This document shows positions 1 through 6,910 of a DNA stretch of 24,213 nucleotides, piece after piece. Every line of letters starts with the position of its first letter. Within the stretch, counting starts at the first letter, position 1. The notes under the pieces were generated by a model, which did not search any database, was not told the origin of the DNA, and was given only the letters and a program-made list of their open reading frames with translations. The stretch is from a virus: IMG/VR virus record IMGVR_UViG_3300009104_001238, positions 1-24,213 of that record. One strand, written 5' to 3'. Position numbers and translations under genes: made by a program.

Positions 1-2
1 AA

Positions 3-269
3 GAGTCGGAGTGGATTGAAGTAGGTGCGTGGGTGTACAAAAACTTTGATATGATTTCTGGAATTTCCTTTTTACCTTATTCAGATCATTCATATAAACA
101 AGCACCTTATCAAGAATGTACAAAAGAAGAATATGAAAAAATGTTAAAGAGTATGCCAGACGATATTGATTGGATTGAATTGTCTAAATACGAACAGGAA
201 GATCATACAAGAGGTTCTCAAGAATATGCTTGTACGGGTGATAAGTGTGAGATTGTGGATGTTCAATAA
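3..269 (+). CDS. nrdJ: Adenosylcobalamin-dependent (class II) ribonucleotide reductase, C-terminal end (partial)
   Basis: The gene enters from the left edge; the frame is open from base 3 and only the last 88 residues are visible. Class II RNR reduces ribonucleotides to deoxyribonucleotides using B12. The segment WVYKNFDMISGISFLPYSDH followed by YKQAPYQE matches the conserved end of the monomeric class II enzyme. The tail ACTGDKCEIVDVQ carries the C-x4-C pair expected for the redox-active cysteines re-reduced by thioredoxin. A GTG at 33 is an internal valine, not a start. The next gene begins on the last base of the stop codon, so translation is probably coupled. A B12-dependent RNR is usual for phages of marine alphaproteobacteria and cyanobacteria. 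Family confident; the symbol is by analogy. Confidence 0.85.
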   Translation, partial: ESEWIEVGAWVYKNFDMISGISFLPYSDHSYKQAPYQECTKEEYEKMLKSMPDDIDWIELSKYEQEDHTRGSQEYACTGDKCEIVDVQ

Positions 270-823
270 TGGTAGAAATAATAGATAATTTTTTAAGTGA
301 AAAAGAATTTACAAATATTCAAGAAGTGATGTTGGGATCATATTTTCCTTGGTATTATAATAGTTCAACATCATATCTTGGTGGTGAATCACACGATTGG
401 ATTGAACCACAACAAGAATTTGATCTTTATGATTTCCAATTTATTCATAATTTTTATTTATTAAATAACTTGTATGGTTATCAGGATATATGTAGTCCTT
501 ATACAGAACTTATTCATCCTATTTTAAAAAAATTAAATAGTTTTAGTTTACTTAGGGCAAAGGCAAATTTAAGAACTATATATAAAGAGAACCAAGATAA
601 TCATCCAATTTATTATCATAGAGATTATGACATTGATTGTACTACTGCTATTTTTTATATTAATACTAATAATGGTTATACGATTTTTAAAGATACGAAA
701 CAAAAAGTAGAATGTGTTGCCAATAGAATGATTAAGTTTGATGGTAAATTAAAACATGCTGGTATAAGTTCTACTGATAAAAAACAACGTATTGTTATTA
801 ACTTTAATTACATAGAGAATTAA
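269..823 (+). CDS. 2-oxoglutarate/Fe(II)-dependent oxygenase family protein
   Basis: A 184-residue protein with the double-stranded beta-helix signature of Fe(II)/2OG oxygenases: H117-x-D119 in YYHRDYD, distal H163 in KLKHAG, and R174 in QRIVINF, which would bind the 2-oxoglutarate carboxylate. These enzymes hydroxylate or demethylate protein, nucleic acid or small-molecule substrates; the substrate here cannot be told. Such proteins are common in marine T4-like phages. The N-terminus (VEIIDNFLSEKEF) is the usual start of the phage type. The start ATG overlaps the RNR stop by one base, and the gene sits between RNR and a nuclease. All metal and co-substrate residues are present, so it is probably active. 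Confidence 0.8.
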   Translation: MVEIIDNFLSEKEFTNIQEVMLGSYFPWYYNSSTSYLGGESHDWIEPQQEFDLYDFQFIHNFYLLNNLYGYQDICSPYTELIHPILKKLNSFSLLRAKANLRTIYKENQDNHPIYYHRDYDIDCTTAIFYINTNNGYTIFKDTKQKVECVANRMIKFDGKLKHAGISSTDKKQRIVINFNYIEN

Positions 824-824
824 T

Positions 825-995
825 ATGGATGAAGTAGAAAAAAGATTTGCATGTGATGAATGTGGACATACGTTTTGTATGGAATGTGAAGAAGATATGG
901 TTCCTAAATTTTGTCCGTTTTGTTCACAACCGGTTTTTGTACATGAAGAAACTCGTATAGAATGGGATGATGATAATTATCCATTTGGAGATTAA
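825..995 (+). CDS. Small zinc-ribbon protein
   Basis: A 56-residue protein beginning MDEVEKRFACDECGHTF. It has three CxxC pairs: CDEC at about residues 10-13, CMEC at 18-21 and CPFC at 34-37. This suggests a zinc ribbon or rubredoxin-like knuckle with acidic flanks (tail EWDDDNYPFGD). The start lies 1 nt after the oxygenase stop, and its TAA overlaps the ATG of the nuclease gene (taATG), so it is embedded in a coupled operon. No specific function can be assigned; a nucleic-acid or protein-binding accessory role is a guess. Confidence 0.75.
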   Translation: MDEVEKRFACDECGHTFCMECEEDMVPKFCPFCSQPVFVHEETRIEWDDDNYPFGD

Positions 996-1543
996 TGACA
1001 AGTAAATCTAAAATAAAAGGTAAAAGTTGGGAACGTGATGTTTGCAATTTTCTGACAGAATTATATAATGATTCATTCATAAGAGTACCGAATAGTGGTG
1101 CTTATGTTGGTGGAAAGAATGAATACAGGCGAGAACATCTTACGGAAGAACAAATAAAGTTATCCAGAGGTGATATAATACCACCTGTTAAGTTTCCATA
1201 TTTTCTTGCTGAGTGTAAAAATTATGCAGACTTTCCTTTCCATCAATTACTAGCAAAAAATTCTATATCACAATTAGATAACTGGATAGAACAAGTTGAA
1301 CATGATGTTACAACTGTTGATGATTTGTGGTTGTTGTTTATTAAGATAACAAGAAAAGGAACATACGTTTTATTTAATACAAATTTATATGATCCTTATG
1401 TTCATAATATTGTATCAGCAAATTTACCATATGGTGCGAAGTACAGAAATTATTGGTTTACTGAAATGAATCATTTCTTTAATATACATAAAGATAAGCT
1501 TGAAGTGAGGTGGAAGAATGGCAGAGAAGCCGAAAAAGTATAA
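995..1543 (+). CDS. PD-(D/E)XK nuclease, Holliday-junction-resolvase-like
   Basis: 182 residues with a PD-(D/E)XK core: GKSWERDVCNFL with E13 in the first helix, D60 in SRGDIIPP, and E73-x-K75 in FLAECKNY. The arrangement resembles Hjc/RecU-like resolvases and phage VRR-type nucleases, which cut branched DNA. The sequence after residue 100 (WIEQVEH, WLLFIKI) is consistent with the rest of the fold. The end overlaps the GAPDH start by 26 nt, unusually long for this genome. It probably acts in phage recombination or host DNA breakdown. The nuclease fold is fairly secure; the substrate is inferred. Confidence 0.7.
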   Translation: MTSKSKIKGKSWERDVCNFLTELYNDSFIRVPNSGAYVGGKNEYRREHLTEEQIKLSRGDIIPPVKFPYFLAECKNYADFPFHQLLAKNSISQLDNWIEQVEHDVTTVDDLWLLFIKITRKGTYVLFNTNLYDPYVHNIVSANLPYGAKYRNYWFTEMNHFFNIHKDKLEVRWKNGREAEKV

Positions 1544-2549
1544 TATAGCATTTAATGGTTTTGGAAGAATTGGTAGAAACTTAGTAAGAAAATTAATTAA
1601 AGACGATAGATATAATATTGTTGCGATTAATGCGAAAACTACTGTTGATGTAAGAGCGCATTTATTTAAATATGATTCGGTTCATGGTAAGTATCAGGGT
1701 GAAGTTAGTTATGAATTAAATGATTTAAAAATTGATGGTCATACAATTCCAAACTTTTCGAGAAAAACACCTTCCAAATTACCTTGGGATGAATTAGAAG
1801 TAGATTTTGTTATTGATTCATCTGGTAAGTTTACAGATTATCATTCATTACATGGACATATAGAAGCTGGTGCAAAGAATGTTATTGTAACATCACCCGC
1901 TAAAGATGTAGATGCTACATTAATTTATGGTGTTAATGAAACAGAGTATAAACCAAAAGATCATAATATTATTTCAGCATCATCTTGTACTACTACCTGT
2001 TTAACACCAATCTTAAAAGTATTACTGAAAAATTATGGTATTAAACACGGTACAATGACAACAGTTCATTCATTTACAATGGGACAAGCATTACTTGATT
2101 CTTCTCATCCTGATCTAAGACGAGCTAGATCAGCAACTATGTCAATTATTCCAACGACAACAGGAGCTGCTAAAAATGTAGGTCTTGTTATTCCAGAATT
2201 AGATGGTAAATTAGATGGACTTGCAATTAGAGTTCCGGTACCAAATGTATCTCTTTTAGATTTATCTATTGAATTGGAAACAGATACAACAAAAGAAGAT
2301 ATTATTGAAGTTTTTGAAAAAGAAAAGAAAATGAATGGGATATTGTGTGTTACATATGAACCATTAGTATCAGTAGACTTTATTGGTGATTCTTGTTCTG
2401 CTATAGTTGATTCTCTTTCTACAAAAATGGTTAATAAGAGATTATTAAAACTCCTCGCTTTTTATGATAATGAGTATGGTTATTGTTGTCGGGTTCTGGA
2501 TTTGCTGCAATATATCTCCAAGAAGATACCACAGTCTAAAGAACAGTAA
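1518..2549 (+). CDS. gap: Glyceraldehyde-3-phosphate dehydrogenase
   Basis: 343 residues, full length for type I GAPDH, which converts glyceraldehyde 3-phosphate, phosphate and NAD(P)+ to 1,3-bisphosphoglycerate in glycolysis/Calvin metabolism. Rossmann motif FNGFGRIGRNLVRKL (residues 12-26), KYDSVHGKY at 51-59, catalytic C157 in SASSCTTTC, general base H184 in TTVHSFT, IPTTTGAAKNVGLVIPEL, KLDGLAIRVPVPNVS, DFIGD and YDNEYGY near 317-322 are all present. Two oddities: the usual Asn after CTT is Thr (CTTTC), and the acidic residue that normally follows AIN and selects NAD over NADP is Ala39 (AINAKT). ATG at 1518 has a GAGG-like Shine-Dalgarno just upstream and overlaps the nuclease gene. Last gene before a regulatory island. 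A phage auxiliary metabolic gene. Confidence 0.93.
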   Translation: MAEKPKKYNIAFNGFGRIGRNLVRKLIKDDRYNIVAINAKTTVDVRAHLFKYDSVHGKYQGEVSYELNDLKIDGHTIPNFSRKTPSKLPWDELEVDFVIDSSGKFTDYHSLHGHIEAGAKNVIVTSPAKDVDATLIYGVNETEYKPKDHNIISASSCTTTCLTPILKVLLKNYGIKHGTMTTVHSFTMGQALLDSSHPDLRRARSATMSIIPTTTGAAKNVGLVIPELDGKLDGLAIRVPVPNVSLLDLSIELETDTTKEDIIEVFEKEKKMNGILCVTYEPLVSVDFIGDSCSAIVDSLSTKMVNKRLLKLLAFYDNEYGYCCRVLDLLQYISKKIPQSKEQ

Positions 2550-2577
2550 ACAAAGGGTTTGTAAGTCCTTTGTTTAC
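2546..2577 (+). terminator. Hairpin spanning the GAPDH stop codon
   Basis: An 11-bp perfect inverted repeat, GTAAACAAAGG (2546-2556) and CCTTTGTTTAC (2567-2577), with a 10-nt loop; the stem includes the gap stop codon. No U-tract follows, so it may be an mRNA 3'-end stabiliser or weak terminator rather than a classic intrinsic terminator. It overlaps the first 27-bp dyad. Confidence 0.4.
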
Positions 2578-2625
2578 AGTAACTTACACCAATATACTAT
2601 AAGTCCTTTAAAAACAACCACTTAC
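2561..2625 (+). promoter_or_regulatory. Two tandem 27-bp dyad elements upstream of a promoter
   Basis: Two copies of RTAAGT-N15-ACTTAC: GTAAGT 2561-2566 with ACTTAC 2582-2587, and ATAAGT 2599-2604 with ACTTAC 2620-2625. The copies agree at 20 of 27 positions, share TAAGTCCTTT at the left, and are 11 nt apart. The second copy ends 15 nt before the -35 hexamer at 2641. A similar pair at the same distance lies before the promoter at 16981. Probably binding sites for a phage- or host-encoded regulator; the protein is unknown. Confidence 0.6.
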
Positions 2626-2640
2626 AGTCTTTTTTTTCCC

Positions 2641-2669
2641 TTGTAATCTATTAGTCAATTTGATATAAT
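2641..2669 (+). promoter_or_regulatory. sigma70-like promoter (TTGTAA-17-TATAAT)
   Basis: -35 TTGTAA at 2641-2646, a 17-nt spacer and a perfect -10 TATAAT at 2664-2669, in a non-coding gap after GAPDH. A TTTTTTTTCCC tract lies just before the -35. Transcription would start near 2676 and read the small-gene operon from 2701. It looks like an early promoter using unmodified host RNA polymerase. Confidence 0.75.
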
Positions 2670-2700
2670 ATTAGTACAATATATAATGAAAAGGAGTTAT

Positions 2701-2907
2701 ATGGCGACTTGTATTTTTTGCGGAAATAATTATAGTATAGAAAGAAAAAAAATTGGTTATAGAAGTTGTTTGTCATGCGGAGATAAGACAGCTGATAAAC
2801 AAATCAAAGAAAAAGCAAGTAGATGTATGCCAGCTTTTAATAAAGGTGGTTATCAATATGTTCAAGATGTTAAAACAATTTTAAACTATAAAGGAAAAAG
2901 AAAATGA
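2701..2907 (+). CDS. Small zinc-finger protein, first gene after an early promoter
   Basis: 68 residues from ATG 2701, chosen because AAAAGGAG lies at proper spacing just before it; the in-frame ATG at 2686 lacks a ribosome-binding site and lies before that element. Two CxxC pairs (CIFC near residues 4-7, CLSC near 26-29) suggest a zinc ribbon, followed by a basic C-terminus ending YKGKRK. The stop overlaps the next start (ATGA). Position directly behind a strong promoter suggests early expression, perhaps in host takeover. Family not recognised. Confidence 0.7.
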   Translation: MATCIFCGNNYSIERKKIGYRSCLSCGDKTADKQIKEKASRCMPAFNKGGYQYVQDVKTILNYKGKRK

Positions 2908-3134
2908 GTATTTGGGAAGATGAATTTGAAGAATATGAAATGGATAAAGCTGATTTTGAAGCATGGTTGGATTCTTTAGAAGGTGAAGGAACTGACGAAG
3001 AAAAGTATAATCGTTATATGAAAGAACAGGAAGATGCTCGTATTGATAAAGAATGGGAAGAAAGACAGAGTGTTGAATATCCAGAATGGATGATTACGAC
3101 ATCAAATTATTCAATGACAATTTCTAATAATTGA
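2904..3134 (+). CDS. Small acidic protein, unknown function
   Basis: 76 residues, very rich in Glu and Asp (WEDEFEEYEMDKADFEAWL at the N-terminus) with predicted helices and a short polar Asn/Ser-rich tail. It starts inside the stop of the zinc-finger gene (ATGA) and is probably translationally coupled. Highly acidic early phage proteins can mimic DNA or bind host proteins, but no motif supports a specific role. Confidence 0.65.
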   Translation: MSIWEDEFEEYEMDKADFEAWLDSLEGEGTDEEKYNRYMKEQEDARIDKEWEERQSVEYPEWMITTSNYSMTISNN

Positions 3135-3142
3135 GGTTTACA

Positions 3143-3403
3143 ATGAAGTGGTTGAAGGAAGATTGGAAATATAATAGATTCCGTTTAGTTTGTGAAACAT
3201 TAGGATCATTATGTTTTATTAGTATTTATATTTTATTAGCATGGTATGGTGATTCAGCAAGTGTATTGACTATTTTTATGATTCAGATTGTAGGGTCTAT
3301 ATTACATATCATTAATGCTTATTTAAGAACTAGTATAAACTTAATTGTTTTAAATTCTATTGTAATAGCAATTGCCATAGTTGGTATAATAAGGATGATA
3401 TAA
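3143..3403 (+). CDS. Small integral membrane protein, about three membrane segments
   Basis: 86 residues from ATG 3143, preferred over the TTG at 3131 because the GAGG Shine-Dalgarno (3133-3136) lies between them. Hydrophobic segments at about residues 17-35 (GSLCFISIYILLAWYG), 39-57 (SVLTIFMIQIVGSILHIINA) and 64-83 (LIVLNSIVIAIAIVGII) suggest three membrane helices, with a charged, Trp-rich N-terminus (MKWLKEDWKYNR). Inner-membrane phage protein of unknown role; it ends 2 nt before the next start. Confidence 0.65.
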   Translation: MKWLKEDWKYNRFRLVCETLGSLCFISIYILLAWYGDSASVLTIFMIQIVGSILHIINAYLRTSINLIVLNSIVIAIAIVGIIRMI

Positions 3404-3405
3404 GA

Positions 3406-4263
3406 ATGAAAAAAGTATATGATTTGATGTTATGTGATGATGGTGTTAGTCGAGCAGTTGAAATTGTTAATGGTGTAAAGGTGGATCCTTCTTTAAATAA
3501 ACCTAAAGAAAAAGAAAAAAAGGAAGAAAAACCTAAACCTGTAATTAATATTCAAGATAGAATACAAGGTAAAGTTGAAGATTATATTTCTGCTATTGAA
3601 GGTAAAGTTGATGATTTTATAGATAGTAATTATAAAGTTAAATATGAACCTTATAATCATCTTTTAGAAATTGGTTGTAAAGCCGTTCATGCACGAAAAA
3701 TGAGACCTTTTTATGTAGATTGTTATAATGAATTAGTAGATGTATATAATAAAGATGATGAATATTATATGGAATCTTGGAGCCATCTTAAACCAAAGTA
3801 TCATAAAGTTATGATGGATTTTTATGCTACTATTGTAGATGATTTAGATAGAATTATTAAAAATTCTACTGCTCAGAGAAAACCTAGAAAGAAGAAAACT
3901 CTTTCTGCAACAAGATTAGTTAATAAATTAAAATATCAAGAAGAATTTACTGATCTTAAATTGGTTAGTATTAATCCAGAGAAAATTGTTGGTGCAAGTG
4001 AACTCTGGATTTATAATACTAGATATAAAACTCTTGGTGTATATTATTCAGTTAATTCTGTTAGAGGTTTATCTGTTAAGGGTTGTACTATCCAACACTT
4101 TGACGAGGATAAATCAATACAAAAAACTGCTAGAAAACCTCAAGAAGTACTTGAGAGTTTAAATAAACGCTCTTTGAAAAAGCAGTTGAAAAATATGAAA
4201 ACTAAAGAGCAATCTTTGACAGGTCGTATTAATGGCCAAACTATATTATTAGGAGTATTCTAA
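3406..4263 (+). CDS. Conserved phage protein, unknown function
   Basis: 285 residues. A short N-terminal domain (MKKVYDLMLCDDGVSRAVEI) is followed by a Lys/Glu/Pro-rich linker (about 32-46), a helical middle with several aromatic residues (YKVKYEPYNHLLEIGCK, FYATIVDDLDRIIKN), a basic stretch RKPRKKKT near 158-165, and a C-terminal beta-rich part (LWIYNTRYKTLGVYY) ending in a Lys-rich tail. The layout recalls hypothetical proteins of T4-like marine phages, but I cannot name a family. The basic linker could bind nucleic acid. Its stop overlaps the following membrane-anchored gene by 1 nt. Confidence 0.7.
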   Translation: MKKVYDLMLCDDGVSRAVEIVNGVKVDPSLNKPKEKEKKEEKPKPVINIQDRIQGKVEDYISAIEGKVDDFIDSNYKVKYEPYNHLLEIGCKAVHARKMRPFYVDCYNELVDVYNKDDEYYMESWSHLKPKYHKVMMDFYATIVDDLDRIIKNSTAQRKPRKKKTLSATRLVNKLKYQEEFTDLKLVSINPEKIVGASELWIYNTRYKTLGVYYSVNSVRGLSVKGCTIQHFDEDKSIQKTARKPQEVLESLNKRSLKKQLKNMKTKEQSLTGRINGQTILLGVF

Positions 4264-4544
4264 TGTTAAAAAATATTATTATTTTGTTTTTAATTTATCT
4301 TTTATGTTCTTTGTTGTTTCAGAATAAAAAGAATGTTGATATTTTAGTAGAAGATTTAGCTACAACAAAAGAAAAAGTAATTGATGGAGCTGATTATGTT
4401 AAAGAAACTTTTGAAGAAAAATTTTCAAAAGAAGAACCTATGATTAAGTTTGAAGGATCTAAGTCTAATCATATTAAGGAGGATACATTTTTAAATGATT
4501 TGAAACAACAGATTCAAGAGGAGACTTTTTTAAATGAAAAGTAA
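4263..4544 (+). CDS. Membrane-anchored helical protein, unknown function
   Basis: 93 residues with one N-terminal hydrophobic helix (IIILFLIYLLCSLLF, about 5-19) and then a charged, helical, probably coiled-coil domain. The sequence DTFLNDLKQQIQEETFLNE holds a short internal repeat of (D/E)TFLN. It may be a membrane anchor or a secreted protein; the helix is followed by QNKKN with no clear signal-peptidase site. It overlaps the dCMP deaminase start by 11 nt, so its end contains that gene's ribosome-binding site. Confidence 0.6.
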   Translation: MLKNIIILFLIYLLCSLLFQNKKNVDILVEDLATTKEKVIDGADYVKETFEEKFSKEEPMIKFEGSKSNHIKEDTFLNDLKQQIQEETFLNEK

Positions 4545-5004
4545 ATTTATCGAAGCTCATTTAAAAGTCGCAAAGGTTTATGGAGAGTTATCGTCTGCTA
4601 CAAGATTGAAAGTTGGTTGTATTATTGTCAAGGATGATAGAATTATTTCTATTGGTTATAATGGTATGCCAAGTGGTGCTTCAAATGTTTGTGAGAAAAA
4701 TGGTGAAACTAAACCAGAAGTTCTCCATGCAGAAGCAAATGCGATAACTAAATTAGCTAAATCGACTGAATCTTGTGATGGTGCATATATGTTTACAACA
4801 TATGCACCTTGTTTAGAATGTGCTAAATTAATTTATCAATCAGGTATTAAAGAACTTCATTATGAATATGGATATAAAAATGAAGATGGAGTTAATTTAT
4901 TAAAAGATCATTGGAGAAAATTTGACGGACAGCATGTTTATAAGCACGGAAATGATTTAGATAAATGGGTTGACGATCAGCAATTATTACCTTTTTCAAC
5001 TTAG
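4534..5004 (+). CDS. cd: dCMP deaminase
   Basis: 156 residues. Zinc-dependent cytidine/deoxycytidylate deaminase fold: H65-A-E67 in VLHAEANAI (zinc ligand and proton shuttle) and C93-x2-C96 in YAPCLECAKL (zinc ligands). NGMPSG near residue 43 is typical of phage and eukaryotic dCMP deaminases. The enzyme converts dCMP to dUMP for thymidylate supply. It sits between a membrane protein and a DUF2693-like gene, in a cluster with RNase H. The GAGGAG ribosome-binding site lies within the preceding gene. It is the T4 cd counterpart by function. Confidence 0.92.
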   Translation: MKSKFIEAHLKVAKVYGELSSATRLKVGCIIVKDDRIISIGYNGMPSGASNVCEKNGETKPEVLHAEANAITKLAKSTESCDGAYMFTTYAPCLECAKLIYQSGIKELHYEYGYKNEDGVNLLKDHWRKFDGQHVYKHGNDLDKWVDDQQLLPFST

Positions 5005-5012
5005 GAGTTATT

Positions 5013-5270
5013 ATGAAAAGAGACACTTTGATTAAAAATTTACAGAAAAAAGTTATGAGAATTACATTTACGAAAGTAAATGGTGATGAAAGAGTAATGG
5101 ATTGTACTTTACAAGAGCATATGCTTCCTGAGACAAAGGAAAGCAATCGAAAACAAAATGAAGCAGTTTTACCTGTTTTTGATATTGATAAAGGAGAATG
5201 GCGATCATTTCGTATGGATTCAATAGTTAAAGTGGAAGCTTTAGAATATGAAGATTATGGGGTACTATGA
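5013..5270 (+). CDS. SH3-fold protein, DUF2693-like
   Basis: 85 residues. The pattern MRITFTKVNGDERVMDCTL, then VLPVFDIDKGEWRSFRMD SI, matches my recollection of the small DUF2693 / SH3 beta-barrel proteins common in T4-like phages, where a basic first strand pair and a W-R-S-F motif recur. Function unknown; nucleic-acid or protein binding is plausible. TTAGGAG precedes the start. It overlaps the RNase H gene by 4 nt (ATGA). Confidence 0.65.
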   Translation: MKRDTLIKNLQKKVMRITFTKVNGDERVMDCTLQEHMLPETKESNRKQNEAVLPVFDIDKGEWRSFRMDSIVKVEALEYEDYGVL

Positions 5271-6106
5271 TTTTATTAGATTTTTCAAATATAATAGTTG
5301 GTAGTATTATGGTATCTTCAAGGGTGCCAAATGAAGAAAGATTTTCAGAGGATTTTATACGTCATTTAGTACTTAATAGTATTAGATCATATCGAAAGAA
5401 ATATCATAAAAAATATGGTGAAATGGTCATTTGTACAGATCATTTATATAGTTGGAGAAAAGAAGTTTTTCCTTTTTATAAAGCTCATAGAAAGGTTCAG
5501 AGAGAAAAACAGGCTCAGAAAGAAGGAGTAGATTGGGGATCATTATTTGAGATTATTGACAAAATTAAACACGAATTAGAAGAATTTTTCCCCTATAAAG
5601 TTATAAAAGTCCCTCATGCCGAGGGAGATGATGTTATTGCTGTACTCGCAAAACACGCAAAAGAACCCTCATTAATCGTTTCTAGCGATAAAGACTTTAA
5701 TCAGTTGTATAAATATAAGGTTATAAGACAATTCTCACCTATTAAACAAAAGATGATGAATGGTATCAATCCTGATACTTATTTGAAAGAGCATATTATC
5801 AGGGGTGATAAAGGTGATGGTATTCCTAATATTTTATCAGATGATAATTGTATAGTTGAGGGTGTTAGACAAAAACCTATTTCAAAAAAGAAAGTAGAAA
5901 CTTGGATTAATGATGATTTGTCCGGATCGTATCATTGGGACAGAAATCAACAATTAATTGATTTTGATTTTATCCCTGTTTCTATTCAGCAAGATATAGT
6001 TTCTGAATATCAAAAAACTATTCCTTCTAATAGAAGAAGTGGTTTATTAAATTATTTTGTAAAGAATAGGTTGAAAATGTTAATTGAACATATAGGAGAT
6101 TTTTAA
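5267..6106 (+). CDS. rnh: RNase H, T4 type 5'-3' exonuclease
   Basis: 279 residues of the FEN/T4 RNase H family, which removes RNA primers from Okazaki fragments. Acidic metal ligands are visible in order: D5 (LLDFSN), D58 (ICTDHL), E119/D121/D122 (HAEGDDVIA), D141 and D143 (SSDKDF), and D181/D184 (RGDKGDGIPN). The conserved arch (WRKEVFPFYKAHR, about 63-75) is also present. Length is close to the 305 residues of T4 Rnh. In T4 the protein works with gp32, also encoded in this window. The gene overlaps both neighbours. Confidence 0.9.
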   Translation: MILLDFSNIIVGSIMVSSRVPNEERFSEDFIRHLVLNSIRSYRKKYHKKYGEMVICTDHLYSWRKEVFPFYKAHRKVQREKQAQKEGVDWGSLFEIIDKIKHELEEFFPYKVIKVPHAEGDDVIAVLAKHAKEPSLIVSSDKDFNQLYKYKVIRQFSPIKQKMMNGINPDTYLKEHIIRGDKGDGIPNILSDDNCIVEGVRQKPISKKKVETWINDDLSGSYHWDRNQQLIDFDFIPVSIQQDIVSEYQKTIPSNRRSGLLNYFVKNRLKMLIEHIGDF

Positions 6107-6546
6107 TGGGTTATACTGAGCAGATAGGTGAAATATTTGAAAAATTAGATCAAGCTAAATCAAGGAAAGATAAAAAAGATATATTAGAAAAAAATAAAGA
6201 TACACCTGTTTTGAGATACTTGTTGCGCGGAATTTTTGATCCGAAGGTACAATATATAATAGATGATACTCCTGATTATACTCCTAGTGATTTACCTTAT
6301 GGAGAAGCAGAAAATACTTTGTTTTTAGAAATTCCAAAATGTTCTATTTTTGTTAAAGGAAATCCTAAAGCAAATAATATTCCTTTATCAAAAGCTAAAC
6401 AAATTTTAATTCAAATTTTAGAAACTTTACATGCTACTGAAGCTTCATTATATATGCAAATGTTAAAAAAGAAAACTAAAATAAAAGGTTTAACATCAAA
6501 ACTTGTATTAGAAGTATTTCCAAATATGTATAAAGAAGGAGGCTAA
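6106..6546 (+). CDS. Conserved T4-like phage protein, DUF6433-like
   Basis: 146 residues, mostly helical. Segments VLRYLLRGIFDPKVQYII and LTSKLVLEVFPNMYKEGG recall a family found beside rnh in marine T4-like phages (DUF6433 from memory). The same signatures, LRxxF(D/N) and a C-terminal V(F/L)P, also recall the N-terminal helical domain of phage ATP-dependent DNA ligases, but no nucleotidyl-transferase KxDG motif is present, so it is not a ligase itself. It starts on the last base of the RNase H stop, consistent with a role in lagging-strand processing. Confidence 0.6.
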   Translation: MGYTEQIGEIFEKLDQAKSRKDKKDILEKNKDTPVLRYLLRGIFDPKVQYIIDDTPDYTPSDLPYGEAENTLFLEIPKCSIFVKGNPKANNIPLSKAKQILIQILETLHATEASLYMQMLKKKTKIKGLTSKLVLEVFPNMYKEGG

Positions 6547-6548
6547 TT

Positions 6549-6896
6549 ATGGTAACCGTATCTGCTAAACAAGATAGTGGTGAATTTCTCAAGACTAATG
6601 TTTCAGTAAAGTCTGGTAGAAAGAAAGCATATGATAATGATGCCTATGTTGTAGAGGCTTTTAAAAATAATTATATTAAAGTGAATTTGGATGATGAGGA
6701 CGATCATTATTTTAAATTAAATTGGAATGGTTCTGCTTATGAAGGAACTTTTTTTGGTACAACAATAACTTCAAGTTATGTTGTGGAAAGAGATTTTAAA
6801 GCAGAATTAACATTTCAAGGTGAAAGAAAGGAAGTTGGAGAAGTAGTAACTGCTTTGAGATCCAAAGGTGGCCGCCCCAATCGCTATCAAGAATAA
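6549..6896 (+). CDS. Beta-rich protein of unknown function
   Basis: 115 residues, rich in alternating hydrophobic/polar strands (YVVEAFKNNYIKVNL, FKLNWNGSAYEGTFFGTTI, FKAELTFQGERKEV) and ending in a short basic tail, SKGGRPNRYQE. No catalytic motif is visible. The tail could be an unstructured nucleic-acid-contacting segment. AAGGAGG precedes the start at proper spacing, inside the end of the preceding gene. Family not recognised. Confidence 0.65.
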   Translation: MVTVSAKQDSGEFLKTNVSVKSGRKKAYDNDAYVVEAFKNNYIKVNLDDEDDHYFKLNWNGSAYEGTFFGTTITSSYVVERDFKAELTFQGERKEVGEVVTALRSKGGRPNRYQE

Positions 6897-6910
6897 AAAG
6901 GAGATCATCT

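Noticed and set aside
2464-2646. 60-codon + strand frame over the GAPDH end and the regulatory island
   Set aside because: It starts inside gap in another frame, lacks a ribosome-binding site, and runs through the dyads and to the promoter.
3224-3231. TATTTATA, a reverse-strand late-promoter core
   Set aside because: It lies within a coding region with no - strand gene beyond it; similar matches (for example near 7270) are expected by chance in DNA this AT-rich.
4892-5146. 84-codon - strand open frame over the dCMP deaminase end
   Set aside because: Lies wholly over confident + strand genes, with no ribosome-binding site and a composition typical of an antisense frame. The same reasoning removes the other - strand frames at 9923, 10182, 10818, 11210, 11534, 13166, 14320, 14769, 15075, 17055, 19571 and 20219.
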